Of a stretch of DNA of 64,000 nucleotides, positions 11,980-28,320 are shown one piece after another. The position numbers and the translations under genes were made by a program. The notes beneath the pieces were generated by a model. That model was not told the DNA's origin. It saw only the letters and a list, made by a program, of their open reading frames with translations, and did no database searches. Every line of letters begins with the position of its first letter. Position 1 is the first letter of the stretch. The DNA comes from Aphrophora alni (taxonomy: Eukaryota; Arthropoda; Insecta; Hemiptera; Aphrophoridae). Location: positions 77,917,360 through 77,981,359 of the forward strand of contig OY740767.1 of NCBI GenBank assembly GCA_963513935.1. Reading direction: 5' to 3'.

Positions 11980-12667
11980 GAGGACGTGACAGATTTTAAG
12001 AAAAGTAGTGAAGCGGAAGTGTGAGTTTATAGGTGTGTAGTGAGACTTGAGTTGCTCAAATAGTTTGCAAATAAAGTGCAATAGTGACAGGAGTTAGTAA
12101 ATCAAGTATCCTAAAGGGGCCGGGCCACCGAGGCATCAATCTAGCGGTCCGTTTTTCTGCTGCTGAACTCAAGTAATGTGTCTTGCACCAAACGAGATCT
12201 TTGATCTTATATTGATGGGGTCTACGAATTTGTTGTAATACTACTCGAACTTCTGGTGCGCTTTTAAAATATAATGTTTGGCATGGCGCCAATTTTGTGA
12301 GGGTTTAGGATTAGACTTAGGGAGAAGATCTTGAATATTCCAACTGAGACTCAGCTGTGTACTGGGCAGAATAATGAACAGAACTTTAAAAGGGGTTGTT
12401 TTGAGAGTCTAATGGTGTGCAATTAAAAGCTAGCTGGAGCCAGAAAAGGGATTCGTCGCAAGATGTTTGATTGTGGAAATGAAAGGCGATTATCGCTGCA
12501 TTAAGATTTTGATTTAAGAGGTCCCCACTAAGGGTGAAAATGATAAATGGATAAGGTGGCGTGTTTAATTTTATGGGTTAAACAAAATTTAGGAAAACGT
12601 GTGACACAAAGCATTGGGCGTTGTCAGAGATGATGAATTTAGGGAAACCGAAATTCGGTATGATGAC
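11980..12667 (-). mobile_element. Ty3/gypsy LTR-retrotransposon relic: integrase 3' half
   Basis: Read on the minus strand from about 12667 down to 12056 in one frame, this matches the end of a Ty3/gypsy integrase. First comes the core stretch FGFPKFIISDN around the second Asp of the DDE triad. Then come a TPPYP segment, an AFxxxNQ...WLQLAFN segment, and finally a VW...THYLS...RWPGPF region, which is the GPY/F C-terminal module. Several in-frame stops (after the SDN segment, after NNPF, and three more near 12310-12330) break it. The segment that should carry the catalytic Glu has no ERV/N-type motif. Past the last stop, a frame-shifted EQLKSHYTP near 12010-12055 probably continues the tail. 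No reverse transcriptase, RNase H or LTR is visible nearby. It is a dead fragment, so its A+T is lower than its surroundings. No function remains. Confidence 0.8.
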
Positions 12668-19448
<6,781 letters not shown>

Positions 19449-19579
19449 ACAATTATTTTTAACGACTTTCAAGAACTAACAAATGGTTAATTTTTGTTTT
19501 ATTCATTTACTAATATTTGTTCTGAATAAAACAAAAATTAACCATTTGTTAGTTCTTGAAAGTCGTTAAAAATAATTGT
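19449..19579. repeat. Perfect 57 bp inverted repeat, 17 bp loop
   Basis: The left arm 19449-19505 and right arm 19523-19579 are exact reverse complements over all 57 positions, separated by 17 bp. The match stops abruptly at both outer ends. No target-site duplication or known transposon end was seen. The perfection implies recent origin (for example a template-switch event during replication) or active maintenance. Confidence 0.97.
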
Positions 19580-22500
19580 CAGGTTAAACAATTTTAGGTC
19601 ATTACTAAATAAACCTTTAATTTGGGTTAAAATTAAATAACATAAAGGTATTGTGTTGTAACAACAAAGTGGTGAGTGGGTGCTTTAAATAATATTGGTA
19701 TGGCTGTAATGAAATATGCCTTGTTTGAGATTGAAACTCATCTATAATTCAAGTTCAATATTACAAATAACTTAATGTGATTATTTGAATTTAATATTAA
19801 TATATTCTATCAGTTAGAACATAGTTATATTTAGTTATATTCTTAAAGGTTACCTTTTCCTTGCATGTAAAGCGTGTAGAAAAGTGGCACATTACTTTAG
19901 TCATAAACAAGACAATTTAAATTTCAGATAAAGGTAATGTAATTTTTGTAATATTCAAACATTGTAAATTCAAGCTAATACCTCTAATGTGTTGTTTATA
20001 TTCTTCACTATGCATGAGGAAAACCAAAAATAAAATCGTTGTAGATTCTTTGTTTTATTGCATGGGGTGCAATAGCATTTACAACATTGTAGGAAACAAT
20101 ATTTAATAAAGTACTTAGTTCTTATAATTCTGATATTTGTTTACAATGTTCACTGGTGAGTAATCCCTATTCCTCCATCAATATCAATGTCTGTGTTATT
20201 TAATTATACGCGTTTAATTAATACTGTTATAAAAACATATTTAAAAATAATAATATTTAACTCACTGCAGTTAAGTATAGGCGTTTTAGTTTGCTGCTTT
20301 ATGCAATAACAGTAGGGTTTTAAATATTAAAAAATTACAGTTGAATAGAGAAAATGATATGTGTATGATCCATATAAAATTATTTAAAGCCTCTGAAATA
20401 TTGTATACAAACTATATAATTAACTGTACTAGAAAGAAACTAATAGTTTTTTACAATATTTTGTTCATCATTAGTATTTATGATTTACACCCAATGTGTA
20501 AAATATATATTTTATTATACAAGTATTAAATATCCTCTAATTTACATTGTTACTATAGATAATTAAATAGAAAATATATTTTCAATTTCCTGGAGATTTT
20601 TAAATTTTAAGAGTAATTGATGTCAGAATCAACTTTATTTCACTATTTAAACTGGAGGAAGGGTATTTCGATTAGTTTTGAGAATTTGCTTTAAAGAAAA
20701 GTTATCTTTTATTTGAAGATAATAATTAATTTTTCGATTTCCCATATTAGAACACTTAAAATTTGCAGATCTTAAAAAATTTAATAAATTTCTGGAATTA
20801 AAATTTCCTACTGAAGGAAAATAGTGTAATTGCTCTATTATAGCTAAGAAAAATGAATATTTACTAAAATGCACATCTTCTTTTATCGTATGATTAGAAA
20901 TAATAAATGGAGAAACATTAACGTATCATATAAAGGAAAACAAATGAAGAATAGTGTTCTTCATGATATAATATATTATTTTGAATATTGTTTTATATAT
21001 TATTGAAAAACATACGTAAATAAATAGTATTGTATTTATTATTGTAAAAAAAATGATACAGACCCCAAAGAACAGTATTCTTCATTTGTCATCCTAACCT
21101 AACCTATCAACTTTAAAAGTTACCCTAATGCAGCGTTACATAAGCTATTAATACAATTATGAAATAAAATTCTCAACTATTTTTTAAATATTTTGTTGTT
21201 ATTATTTATTGTTGTTATTTTATTTTATATGTGTATGTTTTCAGACATTTGTCAATGAGAATCTAGGCTCATAAACACAACACAAGATGTTAAAATAATT
21301 AGCCTAAATGTTATTTAATATAATATAGCCACTTCAAAACGTTACTCTTATGTCAACCATCATTACATGAATTATTAATTCCATTATAAAATGATTTTGT
21401 CAATAATTAATGTTATATTGTTTTATGTGTGTATGTTTTCAGACATTGATAAATGATAATATATACGTAGTTTTAAAAATTAGTTACATAAAATATTTTA
21501 TATTCTATTTTTAATTGATTAGAAGAGATTTTAAGTAATTTTATTACAATTATTTGAATATAAATAATACATAAGGTAACCAACAACTGCTTACAAAAAC
21601 GTTCACTTTTTATCCCCAGTGATTACCAATATTAACACTTGGGGTCCTACGTTTATAAAATAATTTGTTTTATTATTTGTATAATGTACTTTTATATTTG
21701 ATAATTTCATTAAATAATATATTATATTGCAATTATGTTAAATTATGACATAAGTAGACAATAGACACTTTATTATTTATATTTATTTTCAGATAAAGAC
21801 CAAACAATTTTCATGAAAGTAATGTAGTCTCAATTCTTGCTACACCTATCACAATATCTCGGTTTAATAAAACAAAATCCCAATTACAATAAAAGAGTGT
21901 TTGAGTATTAAATATCATTTAAAATGCTAAGTCATATAATTAATAAGTAGCTACAAAATAATAAAAATGACAAGGTAACAAACAGCAATTTGTCTTTGTA
22001 CACACCCACTTTAAAGGGTGCTTTTAAAATCTGTTTTTAAATTCTATCTTAACTTTGAATGTATACTTAGTATATTTTGATTACAGTTAAATGTATTATT
22101 TAACTGGTTAATTATAATGTGCACCTGTTAGAATAGCTTTTTACATTAAAATATTAAATCGTCAATGAATGAGTAAATAAATTATTTTGTAAATATAATA
22201 ATACCATGAATACTACAATGACACCATTACAACCCATAATTGTGATTGGAAATTATTTACTCACATGACAAGAATTATAATATATAAATGATTGTTTAAT
22301 GCTAAAATATCTGTATTTGTTTATTACTTCCATAACAAATTAAATAAACTAACTGTTAAAAGTGAACGTCTACCATGCTGACAAACCTAGCAAAATACAT
22401 AAACACAATTGTTACTTCAAATATGTTTTTGAAACATCAGTAAATTTAAGTAAACATTTAAATTTAAAATAATTTTTAATTCATTGAGTTCGATTAAACA

Positions 22501-23860
22501 GCAATGTAATGAAGTAACGAATTCATAGTTAATGTTATTTATCGATAAACTTTTGGAATCGGCAATTTGAAAAATTATTATCTCCTTTTCTTGTTTTTCA
22601 GACTTATGAAAGTGCTCATTAGTATTCACGTAAAACCCATGTCATAATTTATCATTTTAATTGGCTTTGAATTTTGCAACTGAAGCTTGAGAATAATTTA
22701 TATATCTTGTCAGCCTATATCCATTAGGTTTTAATTATGAAAAATTTACTAAGCATCTCTTTTGTAAATCATTAATTACGTTTAAGATTGTAGTTAACTC
22801 GTGTACTTCTTTTTTATAACTTCACAATTTCGTAAGATAGTATTGTTATATAAGTATATATTCTTAAATAAAGTTTGAAAAAGTGACCTTATGTAATTTG
22901 GGATGAAAATTCCGGAATTTGAAGGCAAATAAACACTACTCATAGATTGTTCAACCATTTTAACGCACCAATTAAATTACATTTTTAATGTTCAAATTGC
23001 TATAAAAACTCAATAAAATATACCAGAGAAATATAATTAACTTATTTTATCTTAAAATAGTATCTTATATTTAATTCGCTAAGAAATTTCTTGTGACAGT
23101 CGCGTCGCGTTTACTTTGCATAGGGCCGATTTAAAGATCATTAGATCATTAGATCAAGTTGTTAAATTTAAAAATGTTGTCTGAATATTTGTCAAATTTA
23201 GGCTATTCATTTTCCATGGAAACACTTATTTTGAGACAAATTTATCAATTAAATAATATGATTGTTGTGGGTAAATAACTCCTCCAAATTAGTAATAGCA
23301 ATATTTACTAATTGGGTATGTTTCTCTTAGGACATTCAATATATGTAAGGATCGGCAATTTTAGGTTAATCTTAAAATAAACTTCGTATAATGGTTTCAG
23401 AGGAAAGTTGTTACCTACGAGGCAATTGTTTACTTTTATCCTATTATGGATGTATTAGTAATGATGTATAATTTTTTTTTCTATTTTTCACGACGTTTCG
23501 TTTTCCCAGATATACATTTTAATTGTGTACTACTTGTTAAAACACCAGGTGCATATCTCAATATGTATAAAACCATTTATATAGACAGATTTAACAAAGT
23601 TTATCCTCGTTTTAACCACATAACAATTTCATTATATCTTCCATACATTTGATAAGTGAATTCGTTCCAAATATTATGTACGGATCAACAGATAATTAAC
23701 TAGTCAGGTATATTGTTTCCAAACCTAAAGTTTCTAAAATAAAAAAATAAAACACGAACCTGTTAGACAATACCTCGTAAGTTTTTGTATTATGCCCACT
23801 TTTAGAATAGTAAATTTGTTTATAAAAAAAGAATGCATGGTAAATAAGACAAGTTGCAGT
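19580..23860. other. Intergenic; diverged duplication, no gene supported
   Basis: AT-rich. A diverged direct duplication is visible: about 21110-21260 resembles about 21330-21460, both ending in a conserved GTGTATGTTTTCAGACATT. Short minus-strand frames (20647-20874, 22417-22629) carry no recognisable motif. Confidence 0.4.
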
Positions 23861-23872
23861 TGTATATAATAT

Positions 23873-25389
23873 TTTTTTTTTATTATTACAATCTTAATCC
23901 ATAGAATAAATAAGTAATACATATAACATAAAATAACATGTATTAAACCTATATATTAAATAAGTCCTGCGGTTTATGACGCTTAAGTCGTCTTTTGTCA
24001 TATTTCCACGTCTAAAAGTTGGTTAGCTTCCACGTTCACATGTCGATGAAGTCTCTTTTCATGGCGAGAAGCGCAGTCTTGAATTACCTCATACACACTT
24101 TTTAGGTTTAGTTCAGAATGAAGGTCATCATTCCTTTGGTACCATCTTGCATTTGTAATTGTACGAATAATACGATTTTGTATTCGTTGTATAATTAGTT
24201 GATTTGAGGGTTTCGTACATCCCCATAATTCTGCACCATAAGTCCAAATAGGTCTAATAATTGAGATATACAATAACCTCTTGTGATACAAAGCCAATTG
24301 GGATTTTCGTCCAATCAACCAATACAGATCGCGCAGTTTTTGTTTTATTTGGTCTGCTTTCATACATACATGATGCTTCCAAGTAAGACGTTCATCAAGA
24401 TGCATTCCAAGATATTTAGCAGATTTACTCTGTGGGATTAGTTTGTTATTAAGATAAACTCCAAAGCCTGGATCTATGTGCCGCAATGAGAATGTCACTT
24501 GAGAAGATTTTAGTTCATTAACCTTAATGTTCCAGTCTTCTGTCCATTGAGTTATTTTATTTCATGCCAACTGTAGGTTTCCTATTGCTTCAGCATGTGA
24601 TTTATTCGCAGCCAATATGACAGTATCATCGGCAAATGTAGCTATTGTGGTTTTATTTGTAGTTGGAATATCTGTTGTGTATAACAGGTAAGGTATTGGT
24701 CCTAATACACTACCTTGCGGAACTCCTGCTTTCATTGTGTAGAGAGTTGACTCAGATTCTTCTATCATCACTCTAAATTTCCTGTCAGTTAGGTATGATT
24801 TGAGCAGACGGCAATAGTTCCCCGGCACAGCTCTGCTAAGCTTAAAAAGAAGTCCCTCGTGCCATACCTTATCAAAAGCCTGTTGAATGTCTAGAAAGAC
24901 TGCACAAGAAAATTGCTTTTCCTCGAATCCCCTTTCTATAATAGCAGTAACTCTATGGATTTGGTCTATGGTTGAGTGCTGGTTTCTGAAACCAAACTGG
25001 TGATCTGGTAGTTCTATAAATGACTTCAACCTTTTGTAAAGGAGCTTCTCCCAGAGTTTAGCTACCGTAGGAAGTAAAGATATTGGTCTGTACGATGTTA
25101 TTTCTTCAGCCTGCTTGCCTGGCTTTAGCAACATAATAATTTTCGCTGTCTTAAAACAATCAGGAACAAATTCAAGTTCAAAACAATCGTTGAACAGATT
25201 TGAAAGGAACATTATACTTTTTCGGGACAACTCCTTTAATATAACTGATGGTATTTCATCAATACCTGGTGCTTTTCTTGGATTTAATTTATCTATTTCC
25301 TGAGCACTTTCCAATGGTGTTGTAAGTTTGATACGTTTGTCATTTTTATACATTTTTGTTAGATTAGCCGCAGACTGGCACTCGTGTGG
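23873..25389 (-). mobile_element. 5'-truncated Jockey-like non-LTR retrotransposon (LINE)
   Basis: The element is read on the minus strand. It keeps the reverse transcriptase and C-terminal region but lacks the endonuclease and everything upstream, the usual result of incomplete target-primed reverse transcription. Its 3' end is an A-rich tail (plus-strand T-run and TTATTATTA at about 23873-23888). The flanks carry a probable target-site duplication, TGTATATAATAT at 23861-23872 and TGTATATAAATAT at 25390-25402, differing by one inserted A. If correct, this sets both boundaries. The remaining flanks are ordinary AT-rich DNA. Confidence 0.85.
23949..25353 (-). pseudogene. Jockey-like LINE reverse transcriptase (ORF2 remnant)
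   Basis: A frame of 263 codons (25353-24562) contains the ordered RT blocks. These are NPRKAPGIDEIP, SYRPISLLPTVAKLWEKLL (88-106), QFGFRNQHST, FLDIQQAFDKVWH with catalytic Asp155, GVPQGSVLGP (210-219), and FADD (240-243) with the paired catalytic Asp. All catalytic residues are present. A single in-frame TGA (24562-24564) interrupts it. The same frame then continues through the Jockey-type C-terminal region (KYLGMHLDERLTWKHH, RPIWTYGAELWG, IQNRIIRTITNARW) to 23998. A shift near 23998-24005 puts the typical KRRLKRHKPQDL tail in another frame, ending at TAG 23949. The start at 25353 is only the first Met. Upstream, a TPHECQSAANLTK segment in a different frame shows another shift near 25353. The element is damaged but young-looking. 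The family is known to reverse-transcribe its own RNA at the target site. Confidence 0.88.
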
Positions 25390-25402
25390 TGTATATAAAT
25401 AT

Positions 25403-26264
25403 AATAGTTTTAATAGTTAAAATAATCAGAAACTAGTTAAATAAAGAACATCTTAATATAAATCCAGGTATGACAGACATTTATACGCAATGTAACTTCA
25501 TGTTTATTATTACTATGATCTTGTTGAAACTATATTTTTAACTGAATAACAAGTTCGGAAATCTGATATGAATCATCTGTGTAGCATAAAACAAAACCTG
25601 GATACTGTATACAAGAACACCGATATTTTAACTCACTAAGTCAGATGAAGATATATTAGGTGTGTAGTTTTCCAAAAACTTGCATCACGTGAAGTTTATA
25701 GTTATAGAAAAAATTCTTTAATTTTGAAATATCATTGTTACTTACTAGCAGTCCTCAATAATATAAACAAAATAATTCTGTACAATAAGCGTTTCTGATT
25801 TCCCCATTAAATATTGTACAGTTTACGACTCGTTCTAATACATCTTTTAGAACCACACATTATATGAAAAAGTAATATAGCTGCTGAATATAGTATAAAA
25901 TAAAAACGTGACGTCATAAAAACTTTACAATTAAATTATATATGTGTTATTATATATATATTTGTTAACGCTTTAAAAAGTAGTATTTAAAAAAATAAAT
26001 ATCGATAACATTAGTAGCAATCAATACAACAAAACATAAAAAGGGTTGATCTTTTTACTCTTCTTTAAATAGATCAAATATATTTAGTTCTATTCTTTCA
26101 ACCCAATGTATTCACATAACTGTGTTAAGTATGAAATAGTTTTTGTTTATGTTTTCAGCAACATGACTTGTACTAGGAGTTGAGAGGTGTATTTTAATGT
26201 ACACTGTTCAATTGTAATAAGATGTGGCTTTCCACTATACCACTATCTATCCTTCATGTTTCAG
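25403..26264. other. Intergenic or intronic DNA upstream of the TM5 exon
   Basis: AT-rich. The last 40 bases form a pyrimidine-rich tract ending in TTTCAG, a good splice acceptor for the exon at 26265. No TM1-TM4 exons on the plus strand were found between 4 kb and here. Confidence 0.5.
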
Positions 26265-26414
26265 GGAACAAAATGTTATGAAGTTGAAGATCCGTACTGG
26301 GGTAAGAAAAAATATGATTTGGATGTAATCTTTGCAACGAATTCACACTTATCAATCTTTATTCCCTGTTTACTCACGTATGTAATGTATGCATTGATTG
26401 GACTTTATGTTTAG
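26265..26414 (+). CDS. Candidate GPCR exon: extracellular loop 2 and TM5, ending at an in-frame stop
   Basis: After a strong acceptor (pyrimidine tract then TTTCAG) the frame begins in phase 0 with GTKCYEVEDPYW, then charged residues, then a membrane segment IFIPCLLTYVMYALIGLYV. A Pro in the middle of TM5 followed by a Tyr-x-Leu-Ile-Gly pattern is typical of pyrokinin/CAPA/neuromedin U receptor TM5, and the Cys could be the loop 2 Cys. The frame ends with TAG (26412-26414) right after TM5. Reading on past that stop gives a basic loop 3-like segment and a good donor (GTAAGG at 26502), so the stop may be a nonsense mutation, or a weak donor GTTTAG at 26409 is used. The phase matches the end of exon 2 at 360, but this exon is on the opposite strand. 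No TM6-TM7 exon was found downstream. It could be part of the left-edge receptor displaced by inversion or misassembly, or a dying paralogue. Confidence 0.5.
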   Translation, partial: GTKCYEVEDPYWGKKKYDLDVIFATNSHLSIFIPCLLTYVMYALIGLYV

Positions 26415-27049
26415 ATTTCGTCTCGAACTGATATTAGATATCTCGATAGATTAAGAAATAGAAAGTCATCTGATAAGAGAGGACTTCTGTTATTAGGTGA
26501 TGTAAGGGGACTTGAATTAAATGTAATATTCAAGCGCTTCCGGTCAAAAAACCAAACTTATTAATGGAAAACAATTTATTTATTTTAAACAAGATGGTGT
26601 TTCAATTACTACAAAGTTGTTCACAAACCAAAAAACTCAAGTGTTTGTACTGATTGCAATAACAGAACAGTACAAAATAAATATCTTCTTTTTTGCAATT
26701 ATATTGTTCAATACTAAACAATTAAATGAAAGATTTTAATTCAAAAACGATCTTTTATGTACAAAGGGTTGGCTGTTTAAAAACTGCTATATAACTACAT
26801 AATACTATAATAAAAATTATATATATTTTATAGATAGATAGATAGAGTTCAAATAGTTAAAATAGAATTCAAATTAATTACGAAAATGTTTTAATACAAA
26901 ATGGTTAATTAAGAAAAGGGAACAGTAAATTATAAAGTTTAAATTTTAAATGTTTTATAGATGTGATAAGAATCACATAATAAAAAACGTAATTGAAAAA
27001 GTCAAGTTATGAAAATAATGGTAAAATATGCCTAAAAGTTTGTAGGTAA
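26415..27049. other. Downstream of the TM5 exon; no gene seen
   Basis: AT-rich. A short (GATA)n lies at 26832-26845. No recognisable TM6-TM7 exon. Confidence 0.45.
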
Positions 27050-28320
27050 GGATTGATAGTAAAATACCGGAAATTTTATTTTTAATATCCTAAAAATCAA
27101 ATGTATTAAAAAACAATAATACGGAGTGCGAAAATCAACGGTGCGGAATACGTAAGTGTGGATAGAGAATTTGTCGGAAGTAATCGCCAAACTATGATGA
27201 GCAAAAGACTAAAAACTCAAAAGGTGTGAAAATGAAAATCTTAAAAGAAATAGGTCCCAAAGAAAAGTTGAATTTCATGGGAACGAAAAGTCACACTGGA
27301 ATGAATCAAGGTGGATGCAACGAAGTGAAAGAGTAAAAAGAACTTCATCTGAAAGAAATCCCACGTTCCTGAAGGAAGATAGGAGAATTTTAAATAAAAC
27401 AATGGGAAAATGTTTAAGGAGACACGAAGTACAAATCTTTCTCGCATCAATATTCCGGCAGAAAAAAATAGCGGACTCTACAGTAGGACTAATTGTAGCA
27501 AAATCACAATAATGAACCTAATCAACGAAATTAATTAAAATTTAAAAAATAATCTGAACTAAAGACTTCAAAATAAGAATAACTAACATAATAATTAATA
27601 ATAAATAACTGAATAGCTCAAAACTAAAGTAAAATATGACCGAATAGGAAATAACCTAGTAACATGAAGAAGAAGAAAAAAGGGAAATTGGCGGTACCAG
27701 AACATGGTACCGCGAGGGAAAGAATTTCAATAAATAAGGTAGTGCAGATCCAGCTCCAGCTAGGACACACTCATCTATTTTGAAGCTGTTTTTAGGCTGT
27801 TGCGATCTCAGATTAATGTTTTGCTTGATTTGAAAACCCACACATAGTTAGAACGGGTTCTTCAGGGTGAAAAATCGATAGTAAAGTATCAAAATAAATA
27901 AGTCTCTGGAAATGTTATAGTCCGGAAGTCATCGTACAAAAACAACAACTAAATTAATAATAAATGTATTAAGAGAAGAAATTAAGTTCACAAAGCAGAA
28001 TGAAAAGACATAATTTAAAGCTTATACATGTCGTAGAAATTAAGGCCAAGCCAAAAGACAATTAAATCATTGAGATTAAATAATTCATTAAATGACGGAT
28101 TACGAACTGCCAAGAGTCACATACTCGGTTAGCAAGCCTTCAGGGTAACTGAATCGTCACTGAATCTGAACAGAAGTATCTAAGAAGAGGACTCAAGAGA
28201 TTACAACATAATCATAAAAGATTAACATCTCACCAGACGGTAGTCGCATCTCCTCAACAACATCTTACCAGGTTGAGGCATCAGCGTCAGGACTCACCAA
28301 TCATGAGGTTGCCGAAACTA
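27050..28320. other. Purine-leaning block of unknown nature
   Basis: The plus strand is rich in A and G and shows little of the T-run texture around it. It contains a GTAAGT at 27150, an 8 bp hairpin (GCGGTACC ... GGTACCGC near 27692-27714) and a less AT-rich end (about 28090-28310). Open frames (27315-27512 plus, 27656-27841 minus) have no recognisable domain. Possibilities are an untranslated exon, a retroelement leader, or a non-coding repeat. It resembles the blocks at 51.24-51.64 kb and 63.03-64.0 kb in base composition only. Confidence 0.35.

Noticed and set aside
20647..20874. 75-codon minus-strand frame
   Set aside because: Asn/Ser/Leu-rich; no recognisable motif and no splice borders.
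21085..21105. Telomere-like CCTAACCTAACC
   Set aside because: Only two units, no array; chance in AT-rich DNA.
25115..25303. 62-codon plus-strand frame
   Set aside because: Antisense shadow of the LINE reverse transcriptase.
27315..27512. 65-codon Lys/Arg-rich plus-strand frame
   Set aside because: Basic content follows from the purine-rich block; no domain, Kozak-like start or splice support.
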